NCBI GenBank assembly: GCA_964569695.1
Contig: CAZMUA010000019.1
Span: forward strand, 1-38,812
Source of the DNA: UBA8106 sp964569695
GTDB taxonomy: Bacteria > Acidobacteriota > Vicinamibacteria > Vicinamibacterales > UBA823
Direction of reading: 5' to 3'
Length of the DNA: 38,812 nucleotides
This document shows, piece after piece, positions 25,002 to 32,398 of the stretch (the stretch's first letter is position 1; the number at the start of each line of letters is the position of its first letter). A program made the translations under genes and the position numbers. Below the pieces are notes generated by a model, which searched no databases, was not told the origin of the DNA, and worked only from the letters and a program-made list of their open reading frames with translations.

Positions 25002-25940
25002 ATGACCAACTCTTCTCGATTCGTCGGCACCATCGTGTTGGGTTTAGGCACTGTGTGCCTTGGCACTTGTTCGCCAACCTCGAATAGTGTGGTTTCAACC
25101 CCATCGGGGTACAGCGAGACTGATATCGCGGTCGACCTCGACCGGATGGCAGACCAGTTTCTGAACGTTCAGGAACTGGACCCATTCGTCTACGATTTAA
25201 CGGAAGACGAAGCTTACCGCTGGCAGACGGAATTCATCACGTCTCTGCAACCGAGCCTAGGACGTATCGTTGGCTACAAGACCGGCGGACACGACACCGG
25301 ACCACCCAACCCAAATTTTCCATCACAGGGCATCCGTGGCGTACTGCTCGAGGGTATGGTGCATCCAAGTGGCGCCTCGGTCACACTCAACGATGCCGTC
25401 TGGGGCTTTTTAGAGGCCGATTTTGCGCTCCGCGTTGGTGCCGAGTCGATTAACACTGCCGAGACGGACCTCGAACTGCTGGCCAGTTTGGACGCGGTCA
25501 TTCCATTGATCGAAATACCCGATCCCGCGTTCCGAAACAACCAGCGGAGTCCCACCAGCAGTATTGTCACTAACATGGCCAGTCGCTACGCCTTCGTGGG
25601 AGATCCCATTCCCACCAGCCCCACGGTCGCGTGGATTGAAGCGCTCAACACGATGACTTTCGCGGTTCACGACGAACATGGAACCGAAGTCGGTTCGGGA
25701 ACGCTAGATGGACACTATCAGCCTCTCACCGTCGTGAGGTGGCTGAGAGACCACCTTCGAAGTTTCGGACGGCGACTGGAGGTCGGACAACTATTGTCAC
25801 TAGGCTCCATCCGTATTAACCGACAACTCAAGCCAGGCTCACCTCAAGGTGGCCCAGCATACAGTGCCAGCCAGTACCGATTGAGTTATTACGGGTTATC
25901 AAGAGACGCGAGCACTGTGGTTGTCACCATTGAGCGGTGA
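25002..25940 (+). CDS. Exported 2-keto-4-pentenoate-hydratase (MhpD)/FAH-like protein
   Basis: The 312-residue protein opens with an export signal (FVGTIVLGLGTVCLGTC) whose LGTC is an imperfect lipobox. The rest follows the MhpD/fumarylacetoacetase-superfamily pattern: GRIVGYKTGG, GVLLEGMV, EADFALRVG, VIPLIEIPD, and DGHYQPLTVVRWLRDHL with GQLLSLGSIR. Cytoplasmic members hydrate 2-hydroxypentadienoates in aromatic meta-cleavage. Export of this fold is unusual, and catalytic residues cannot be checked residue by residue here. No strong ribosome binding site precedes the ATG. It sits between the S9 peptidase and katG on the same strand. Confidence 0.7.
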   Translation: MTNSSRFVGTIVLGLGTVCLGTCSPTSNSVVSTPSGYSETDIAVDLDRMADQFLNVQELDPFVYDLTEDEAYRWQTEFITSLQPSLGRIVGYKTGGHDTGPPNPNFPSQGIRGVLLEGMVHPSGASVTLNDAVWGFLEADFALRVGAESINTAETDLELLASLDAVIPLIEIPDPAFRNNQRSPTSSIVTNMASRYAFVGDPIPTSPTVAWIEALNTMTFAVHDEHGTEVGSGTLDGHYQPLTVVRWLRDHLRSFGRRLEVGQLLSLGSIRINRQLKPGSPQGGPAYSASQYRLSYYGLSRDASTVVVTIER

Positions 25941-25976
25941 GTTTTTGGATCGCTAACAGAAGAAAATGTCTGGTAA

Positions 25977-25990
25977 GATCGTAGACGATC
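25977..25990. repeat. Short inverted repeat upstream of katG
   Basis: GATCGT and ACGATC form perfect 6-bp arms around AG, about 84 nt upstream of the katG start. It may be an operator for a dimeric regulator, as peroxide-response regulators often act in front of katG, but it matches no operator consensus that I know. Chance occurrence is quite possible. Confidence 0.3.
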
Positions 25991-26073
25991 ACGGTTGAGT
26001 GGGAATATTGAGAAGGATTGATTTTTAATTACGCTGGCGAGTCTATTAAGACAAAGGTTGAAAAGGTATTGCA

Positions 26074-28206
26074 ATGAATGAATCAACGAAGTGTCCGGTA
26101 ATGCATGGAGCGATCACTACGAGCGGAAGTAGTAGCACGTCGAATCGGGACTGGTGGCCAGCCCAGTTAAATTTAAGCATCTTGCATCAACATGACAAGA
26201 AATCTAGTCCTATGGACGAGGGTTTTAATTATCACGAAGAATTTAAAAGGCTTGACTACAAGGCCCTTAAAAAAGACCTGAATGATCTGATGACGGACTC
26301 GCAAGATTGGTGGCCTGCTGATTACGGCCATTATGGCCCTTTCTTCATTCGTATGGCCTGGCATGCTGCGGGCACTTATAGAATTGGTGATGGCCGTGGA
26401 GGTGGTGGCACCGGTAATCAACGTTTTGCCCCACTTAACAGTTGGCCTGATAACGGCAACTTGGATAAAGCACGTCGTCTTCTTTGGCCTATCAAGAAGA
26501 AATACGGCAATAAGATTAGCTGGGCCGATTTAATTCTTTTGGCAGGTAATGTTGCTATTGAGTCAATGGGTGGAAAAACTTTCGGATTTGGTTGTGGACG
26601 TTCAGACGTGTGGGCGCCAGAGGAGGATATCGACTGGGGCGCAGAAAAAGAATGGCTTGGAAATGAGCGCTACAGCGGGGTGCGTGATCTTGCTAATCCA
26701 CTTGGTGCGGTACAAATGGGTTTAATTTATGTTAACCCAGAAGGTCCAGACGGAAAGCCAGATCCTTTAGCAAGCGCCGCAGACATTCGCGAGACCTTTG
26801 CTCGCATGGCTATGAATGACGAAGAAACCGTTGCCCTTACTGCTGGTGGGCATACCTTTGGTAAAGCACATGGTGCAGGTGATGCTGATCTGGTTGGTGT
26901 TGACCCAGAAGGTGCGCCAATTCATGAGATGGGCCTTGGTTGGAAAAATGCGCACGGATCAGGAAAAGGTAGCGATTCCATCACCAGTGGTCTTGAAGGT
27001 GCTTGGACGGCTAATCCTACCCAATGGGACAATGGCTATTTTGATCTGTTGTTCGGGTATGAATGGCAACTCGTAAAGAGTCCGGCCGGTGCGAATCAAT
27101 GGCATCCAATAGATCCGAAGGAAGAAGACATGGCGCCAGATGCGCAGGATGCTTCAACTCGAGTGTCCACCATGATGACGACAGCAGACATGGCAATGCG
27201 AGAAGACCCGGATTACCGAGCGATCGCGAAGCGTTACCATGAGAACCCGGGAGAATTTCAAGATGCGTTTGCTCGCGCATGGTTCAAATTGCTGCATCGC
27301 GATATGGGTCCTCGGGTGCGTTATTTAGGCCCGGAAGTTCCCAAAGAAGAACTGATTTGGCAGGACCCAGTGCCAACAGGGAAGAGCGACTATGATGTCG
27401 AGGCCGTGAAAGTGGCCATCATGGAGAGTGGCCTGTCTGTTCAAGAAATGGTAGAAACCGCTTGGGCGAGCGCATCAACATTCCGTGGCTCTGATCTTCG
27501 TGGTGGCGCTAATGGTGCTCGGATTCGCCTCGCTCCTCAAAAGGATTGGGAGGCCAACAAACCGGAGCAGCTTGGTCGCGTGTTAGGCGTGTTGGAGGGC
27601 CTTGCTAAGGAAGCAGGTGCGTCAGTAGCGGATGTGATTGTCCTAGCCGGGAATGCTGGTATTGAACAAGCCTCGGGTGTGAGTGTTCCATTTACTCCTG
27701 GTCGTGGAGATGCTTCAGCAGAACAGACCGACGAAGACTCCTTTGCGGTTCTTGAACCTTTGGCTGATGGTTTTCGGAATTTTCAAAAGGCAGGAATCTC
27801 AGTCAGCGCGGAAGAAATGTTCCTCGACAAGAGTCAGTTGCTTGGTCTGACAGCTCCCGAAATGACGGCACTCTTAGGTGGAATGCGGGCCTTAGGTATC
27901 AGTCATAACGGCTGCGGCATGTTTACTGATAAGCCTGGAACATTGACTAATGACTTCTTTGTCAACCTTCTCGATATGAGCGTCGAGTGGAAGCCTTCCG
28001 GAAAAAATTCGTATGAAGCATTTGATCGTGCGACCGGTAAATCCGTGAGAACCGCGACAGGGGTCGATCTGGTGTTTGGTTCTAATTCTCAGCTCCGGGC
28101 TTTGGCAGAGGTATACGCCTGTGAGGATTCGCAAGAGAAATTTATTTGTGATTTTATAAAGGCCTGGAACAAAGTCATGAATGCTGATCGATTTGATTCG
28201 GATTAA
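26074..28206 (+). CDS. katG: Catalase-peroxidase KatG
   Basis: The 710-residue enzyme holds every diagnostic KatG element: distal R93, W96 and H97 in FIRMAWHAAG, the Y219 and M245 partners that with W96 form the Met-Tyr-Trp crosslink needed for catalase activity, and proximal heme ligand H260 in TAGGHTFGKAHG. The second, degenerate peroxidase domain is present and the length is normal, so it should be a functional bifunctional enzyme destroying hydrogen peroxide in the cytoplasm. Its first part is noticeably A+T-richer than the neighbouring genes (for example about 37% GC over 26221-26280), consistent with horizontal acquisition. A strong terminator follows. Confidence 0.97.
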   Translation: MNESTKCPVMHGAITTSGSSSTSNRDWWPAQLNLSILHQHDKKSSPMDEGFNYHEEFKRLDYKALKKDLNDLMTDSQDWWPADYGHYGPFFIRMAWHAAGTYRIGDGRGGGGTGNQRFAPLNSWPDNGNLDKARRLLWPIKKKYGNKISWADLILLAGNVAIESMGGKTFGFGCGRSDVWAPEEDIDWGAEKEWLGNERYSGVRDLANPLGAVQMGLIYVNPEGPDGKPDPLASAADIRETFARMAMNDEETVALTAGGHTFGKAHGAGDADLVGVDPEGAPIHEMGLGWKNAHGSGKGSDSITSGLEGAWTANPTQWDNGYFDLLFGYEWQLVKSPAGANQWHPIDPKEEDMAPDAQDASTRVSTMMTTADMAMREDPDYRAIAKRYHENPGEFQDAFARAWFKLLHRDMGPRVRYLGPEVPKEELIWQDPVPTGKSDYDVEAVKVAIMESGLSVQEMVETAWASASTFRGSDLRGGANGARIRLAPQKDWEANKPEQLGRVLGVLEGLAKEAGASVADVIVLAGNAGIEQASGVSVPFTPGRGDASAEQTDEDSFAVLEPLADGFRNFQKAGISVSAEEMFLDKSQLLGLTAPEMTALLGGMRALGISHNGCGMFTDKPGTLTNDFFVNLLDMSVEWKPSGKNSYEAFDRATGKSVRTATGVDLVFGSNSQLRALAEVYACEDSQEKFICDFIKAWNKVMNADRFDSD

Positions 28207-28234
28207 GTAGTTAGGACGCCCTCCAAGTGTTTGT

Positions 28235-28270
28235 AACGGTGCCTTATTTCATATAAGGCGCCGTTTTTTT
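28235..28270 (+). terminator. Strong rho-independent terminator of katG
   Basis: A 12-13 bp stem (28235-28246 with 28254-28265, one G-T pair) closes a small A+T loop and runs into seven Ts (28264-28270), starting 29 nt after the katG stop. The layout is textbook for intrinsic termination in the katG direction. On the opposite strand the T-tract is missing, so it would not serve the desaturase gene well. Confidence 0.9.
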
Positions 28271-28312
28271 CTTCGTGGGCGTGGTGTTATTGGCGGCGTG
28301 TGGTGACAGTAG

Positions 28313-29056
28313 CTATTGAGGCTGTGCTAACGCCTCTTTAATTGTCTTGTGCGGCTCCGCCAACCGGAGTTTAGTCAGGAGCCAGATAACCGGCCAAGCG
28401 AGGTCGAACTCGCCAGGGCGATAACTGAACTTCGGACTTCTTTGGAACGCGTGATGATTGTTATGGAGGCCTTCACCGGCGGTCAAAAACGCAACGGACT
28501 GCAGGTTTCTCGCAGTGTTGTCGAAGTTCTTCTGACCAAAAACGTGACAGAGCCCATTGACCGACGGCGAAAGAATGAAAACATAACCGATTGCGTGCAG
28601 GGCCCCTGCCAAGAGACCCCAGCCAACGCCCAAGCCTAAGCACAATAACGTGAGCCCCAAGAGGTTGGCAGCTTTTCCATGGTTAAAGAGATAGCGGTCC
28701 CACGCATCATCTTTGATGTCTTTGGCATACTTCTCTACGACTTCAGGCTTCCGAGCTTCGCGGGCGTAGTGAAACACGTTACCAAGTTGCACCGACCAGA
28801 AGCCGGCGAGGTGCGGGCTGTGTGGGTCGCCCTCCTCGTCAGGAAATGCGTGGTGTTTACGATGGACCGCCACCCACTGCTTGGGCACAATACCGGTTGT
28901 TAGCCATACCATCATCCTGAAAAAAAGCGCTACAACTGGATGTAGCTTGACCGCTCGATGGGTAAGACTTCGGTGCAGGTAGATCGTTGAGCTAAATATA
29001 GCGATTTGCACAACGACAACAGCAGCGATCAACGCTAAAGCTAAGGAAGAAATCAC
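28313..29056 (-). CDS. Membrane acyl-CoA/acyl-lipid desaturase (delta-9 type)
   Basis: The 247-residue protein has the three histidine boxes of membrane desaturases: H28-RSLT-H33, H65-RK-HH69 and H198-NN-HH202, which together bind a diiron centre. Four or so hydrophobic helices surround them. Such enzymes insert a cis double bond into saturated fatty acyl chains to tune membrane fluidity. It starts with GTG at 29056; a GGAGG lies only about 3 nt before it, closer than usual. The protein is somewhat short for the family but complete by motif. It lies downstream of the DUF2892 gene, separated by 95 nt. Confidence 0.9.
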   Translation of the reverse strand: MISSLALALIAAVVVVQIAIFSSTIYLHRSLTHRAVKLHPVVALFFRMMVWLTTGIVPKQWVAVHRKHHAFPDEEGDPHSPHLAGFWSVQLGNVFHYAREARKPEVVEKYAKDIKDDAWDRYLFNHGKAANLLGLTLLCLGLGVGWGLLAGALHAIGYVFILSPSVNGLCHVFGQKNFDNTARNLQSVAFLTAGEGLHNNHHAFQRSPKFSYRPGEFDLAWPVIWLLTKLRLAEPHKTIKEALAQPQ

Positions 29057-29151
29057 TCACCTCCGAGTCCACCAGCCAGGGTGATAAATGTTAACACCCC
29101 TGAGAACACACTTACCTTACACGGTTTCGAGGCAACTAAGACACCAAAACG

Positions 29152-29379
29152 TTATGCCGGCCCATTCTGAATTGGCTGGGTATCAGGCATAACCTTATTG
29201 AGGATCGTGTATACGGGACAGAATTTTGTGAACGGACTCACAATTTGAAGTACAGCTACGCCAACAGCTATATAGATCCAATTGAGGCCAACTTGATTGG
29301 CAAGCAGTACGGATGCTAAGTACATAAGTCCCACGATCCCATCATGGACTTGCACTTTCACAACATCTCTTTCACTCAC
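29152..29379 (-). CDS. Small DUF2892 membrane protein
   Basis: The 75-residue product has two hydrophobic segments (VGLMYLASVLLANQ, WIYIAVGVAVLQIV) and the DUF2892 ending F-C-P-V-Y-T-I-L-N. This domain also forms the membrane half of E. coli YgaP, where it is attached to a rhodanese; here it stands alone. The GTG start at 29379 has AAGGAGG five nt upstream, so this small gene is well supported. A role in membrane-linked sulfur handling is possible by family association only. Confidence 0.8.
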   Translation of the reverse strand: MSERDVVKVQVHDGIVGLMYLASVLLANQVGLNWIYIAVGVAVLQIVSPFTKFCPVYTILNKVMPDTQPIQNGPA

Positions 29380-29561
29380 GAATCCTCCTTCGCAGTCTCG
29401 TCTTCAACATTCCATTTCGACGCTGCTAATCTTACCGTTCTTTCCGTGTTTGTGTCTTGTGCAATCGGTAGTCACACCTAGTCGTAGCCTGTCTTCATTG
29501 ATTCAAGGTGCAAGACGGATTTGACATCCACCGGTCCACGATCTCAATTCATTAGGAAAAG

Positions 29562-29637
29562 TGGTGCCGAGGGGCAGAATTGAACTGCCGACACCATGAT
29601 TTTCAGTCATGTGCTCTACCGACTGAGCTACCTCGGC
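29562..29637 (-). tRNA. tRNA-Phe (GAA)
   Basis: The minus strand folds into a 76-nt cloverleaf with encoded CCA. The acceptor arm GCCGAGG pairs with CCTCGGC. The anticodon stem CATGA/TCATG closes a loop C-T-G-A-A-A-A, giving anticodon GAA. The T arm contains the GTTCAATTC loop. The stop codon of the upstream PAP2 gene lies inside its 5' end (29628-29630). Confidence 0.97.
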
Positions 29638-30194
29638 CCGGTAGGAATACGCTTGGAGGGATCTCGACTATACCATACGGTTCCCCCGAGTACGAAGGAG
29701 CTGCAACACAGTCCGACGAGAATTCCTGCAATCACGTCGAGTGGATAATGCACGCCAAGGGTGAGTCGAGACCACCCAACGAGGATGGCGACGAACCACA
29801 GAGCGATGCGCGCACGGGGGAGCAGTCGCGAGAGGGCGTAGGCGCCGGCAGCAGCAGACGCGGCGTGTCCTGAAGGAAACGAGGGGCTGTCTGGCGTCAT
29901 CACAGTCGCTTGGATTGAGGGATTCCGTTGCGCGGGTCGGTCACGAGCTACTAGTGGTTTTATCACGCCATCAACCACGAGGGCAGCGACGAGGACGGCA
30001 AGCACAACCTGCCAGGCTCCCATCCGCAATGACGGTCGGCAGATGCCCACAAGTAGGGCAAGTGTGATCCAAATGGCAGGATTTACGCCGGGCGTACTCA
30101 GCGTGATGAAGAGTTCTGTGAGCCAGGGTGGTTGGGGCCACGCAAGCATCCGCTGAAGAAGTGTCGCATCAAGAGAGAGGAGCACCTCTAACAT
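29628..30194 (-). CDS. PAP2-family phosphatase (membrane, undecaprenyl-PP or lipid phosphatase type)
   Basis: The 188-residue membrane protein has the three PAP2 motifs in order: K79-x5-RP (KPLVARDRP), P107-S-G-H110 and S142-R-x5-H149-x3-D153, set among hydrophobic helices. The family dephosphorylates lipid phosphates such as undecaprenyl diphosphate or phosphatidic acid at the outer face of the inner membrane. It starts at 30194, 14 nt after recA ends, so it is probably co-transcribed with recA. Its last three sense codons (G-P-R) and its TAG stop fall within the first 10 nt of the tRNA-Phe gene, so the tRNA may be cut from the same transcript. Confidence 0.9.
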   Translation of the reverse strand: MLEVLLSLDATLLQRMLAWPQPPWLTELFITLSTPGVNPAIWITLALLVGICRPSLRMGAWQVVLAVLVAALVVDGVIKPLVARDRPAQRNPSIQATVMTPDSPSFPSGHAASAAAGAYALSRLLPRARIALWFVAILVGWSRLTLGVHYPLDVIAGILVGLCCSSFVLGGTVWYSRDPSKRIPTGPR

Positions 30195-30208
30195 CAGATT
30201 GCCCTAGA

Positions 30209-31246
30209 TTACGCCTTTGCGGCTTCTGTCTCTGTCTCCTCACGAATGAGGCCGAGTTCTCGTCGTACCTTCTCGTCAATGGCTTGGAGAGTGTCGGGAT
30301 GCTCCTTGAGAAACAGTTTGACCTTTTCACGGCCTTGACCCAGGCGTTCACCGTTGTAGGAAAACCACGTGCCGCTTTTCTCGACAATCTTTTGGTCGAC
30401 CGCGAGATCTAATAGGTCACCTTCACGGGAGATTCCCTGTCCGTACATGATGTCGAACTCCGCCTGTCGAAACGGTGGGGCGACCTTATTCTTGACAACC
30501 TTGACGCGTGTGCGTCCGCCGACCACGGCATCGCCATCCTTGATTGCACCAATACGACGAATATCAATCCGGACCGAGGAATAAAACTTTAATGCTCGTC
30601 CGCCTGTTGTGGTTTCAGGATTACCGAACATCACTCCAATTTTTTCCCGCAGCTGATTAATAAAAATTAGCGAGGTTTTTGATTTGGCGACTACGCCGGT
30701 CAGTTTCCTGAGTGCTTGTGACATGAGACGCGCCTGCAATCCCATCTGGGCGTCGCCCATTTCTCCTTCAATTTCGGTTCGAGGGACCAAAGCAGCGACC
30801 GAGTCAACGACAATAACATCCACGCCACCAGACCGAACTAGCACTTCGACAATTTCCAGGGCTTGTTCACCGTGATCGGGCTGTGACACGAGAAGGTCTT
30901 TTAAATTGATCCCTAGTTTTTGTGCATAGGTGGCATCAAGGGCATGCTCGGCATCGACGAACGCGGCCATTCCACCAGCCAGTTGGGCCTGTGCGATTAC
31001 TTGCAGCGCGAGTGTAGTTTTCCCCGACGATTCAGGCCCGAAAATTTCAATCACTCGCCCTCGTGGTACGCCACCGACACCGAGCGCGTAATCAAGACTC
31101 ACTGCACCAGTCGAGATACTCGGAATGGCTTGGGTCGCGTCTTGTCCGAGACGCATGATCGACCCTTTTCCAAATTGCTTTTCGATTTGGCCGACAGCCA
31201 CCTCAATTGCTTTGCCTCGGTCTTGCTCGTTTCGATCGCCAGCCAT
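30209..31246 (-). CDS. recA: Recombinase RecA
   Basis: The 345-residue protein is a canonical RecA. It has Walker A GPESSGKTT at residues 70-78, Walker B VIVVDSVAAL, the ATP-sensing NQLREKIGVMFGNPETTTGG loop and the acidic C-terminus EETETEAAKA. It forms filaments on single-stranded DNA for homologous repair and for SOS signalling. AGGGAG about 5 nt before the ATG supports the start. I looked for LexA boxes in the A+T-rich upstream region and found no match to the common consensus types. The PAP2 gene follows closely. Confidence 0.98.
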   Translation of the reverse strand: MAGDRNEQDRGKAIEVAVGQIEKQFGKGSIMRLGQDATQAIPSISTGAVSLDYALGVGGVPRGRVIEIFGPESSGKTTLALQVIAQAQLAGGMAAFVDAEHALDATYAQKLGINLKDLLVSQPDHGEQALEIVEVLVRSGGVDVIVVDSVAALVPRTEIEGEMGDAQMGLQARLMSQALRKLTGVVAKSKTSLIFINQLREKIGVMFGNPETTTGGRALKFYSSVRIDIRRIGAIKDGDAVVGGRTRVKVVKNKVAPPFRQAEFDIMYGQGISREGDLLDLAVDQKIVEKSGTWFSYNGERLGQGREKVKLFLKEHPDTLQAIDEKVRRELGLIREETETEAAKA

Positions 31247-31603
31247 AGAACTCCCTATTGATTAAGTATGTATGAATTGTACTGTGTTGATATGCACGTC
31301 GTTACATATATTGGCATGATATCCAAGATTGTACTTGAACGGCATTTTAGAGGTCTGGATAAAGGAAGTCAAGCGAAACTACTCATCAGAATACGATTAT
31401 CACTATTATTATCAATATCTTATAGCCATAACGACTTTCGCCCTCTCAACTTCTTGTGCCGGAAGCTCCGAATGTTATGCATGGGGTTTTCTTGGGTGTG
31501 TGTCATGCACTCATTTTTAAACTCACGGCTACACTTTTCAAAAAGTTCAGACTACACTTTTATGTTTACCGTCAAATACGGAAAGGGATGCTAAGAGCAC
31601 ACT
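31247..31603. other. A+T-rich divergent intergenic region between recA and the ABC transporter genes
   Basis: This 357-bp stretch is A+T-richer than its surroundings and separates recA (minus) from the ABC operon (plus), so it should carry both promoters. An open frame at 31268-31594 exists but has no ribosome binding site or recognisable composition and is not called a gene. The notable element is a direct repeat (CTACACTTTT twice, 23 bp apart) next to the ABC operon. Confidence 0.5.
31529..31561. repeat. Direct repeat CTACACTTTT (two copies, 23-bp spacing) upstream of the ABC operon
   Basis: Two identical 10-mers (31529-31538 and 31552-31561) lie about two helical turns apart and 42 nt before the ATG at 31604, where a tandem activator or repressor site could sit. 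A small palindrome CTTTTCAAAAAG covers the first copy and the spacer. Binding by a regulator is inference. Confidence 0.4.
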
Positions 31604-32398
31604 ATGTTAAATGAGTCTGCAAAGGTGATGATAGAGGCGAAGGACCTCAGTAAGTACTATGGCGAGTTTGTTGCTGTTCGACGATTGTCCTTTGCTATTC
31701 CACAAGGGCAGATTGTTGCCTTTCTTGGTCCCAATGGTGCCGGGAAGACCACCACGATGAAACTCCTGACCGGGTACCTCGCACCAACTGCAGGTAGTGC
31801 GGCGATTGCGGGATGTGACGTGCGTCGTGACCGCATTGGTGCCACAGAACACTTAGGATATTTACCAGAGAATGGTCCACTCTACGCCGAGATGACACCT
31901 CTTGAATTACTCACTTTTTTCGGTGAAGCACGTGAGATTGCCGCGGACCGACTGCAAGGTCGGATCACGGCTGTGCGTGAACTCTGTGCCTTGCAGCAAG
32001 TGCTCGACAAACCGATTAACAAGTTGTCTCGAGGATTACGTCAGCGCGTAGGCTTGGCACAGGCCTTACTTCACGATCCCGACGTGCTGATCATGGATGA
32101 GCCCACTGCGGGCCTCGACCCGAACCAAATCAGACAGTTCCGTGAAAATATTCGGATGCTCGGCCGGACGAAAACGGTGTTGATTTCGACGCACATCCTG
32201 CAGGAGGTAGATGCAATCGCTGACCGCGTCTTGTTTGTGCACAACGGTGAGCTTGTGTTTGATGGTACACCGACTGAACTCCGCGAAGGCGGTTCGTTGG
32301 AGCAACCGTTTTATCGACTCACGAGTGATGAGCGAAGCCAGGTGTCAGTCCAGGCGGGGTCGTCAACAGGTGACAAGACAGGCACGGTGGCATTGTGA
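31604..32398 (+). CDS. ABC transporter ATP-binding protein (GldA/CcmA-like)
   Basis: The 264-residue ATPase has Walker A (LGPNGAGKTT, about residues 41-50), the Q-loop region, a degenerate signature LSRGLRQRVGLAQALL, Walker B VLIMDEPTAGLDP and the switch His in ISTHILQEVD. It resembles GldA and other drug/lipid-type ABC-2 exporters. The start ATG at 31604 is the first in frame; M at 31628 is possible. Its last codon overlaps the GTG start of the next gene (GTGA), so ATPase and permease are translated together. Confidence 0.92.
   Translation: MLNESAKVMIEAKDLSKYYGEFVAVRRLSFAIPQGQIVAFLGPNGAGKTTTMKLLTGYLAPTAGSAAIAGCDVRRDRIGATEHLGYLPENGPLYAEMTPLELLTFFGEAREIAADRLQGRITAVRELCALQQVLDKPINKLSRGLRQRVGLAQALLHDPDVLIMDEPTAGLDPNQIRQFRENIRMLGRTKTVLISTHILQEVDAIADRVLFVHNGELVFDGTPTELREGGSLEQPFYRLTSDERSQVSVQAGSSTGDKTGTVAL

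Noticed and set aside
31247..31400. SOS (LexA) box upstream of recA
   Set aside because: No match to the E. coli, Gram-positive or alphaproteobacterial LexA consensus was found by eye; an unknown lineage-specific box cannot be excluded.
31268..31594. Open frame of 108 codons between recA and the ABC operon
   Set aside because: It lacks a ribosome binding site, has no family pattern and lies in an A+T-rich promoter region.
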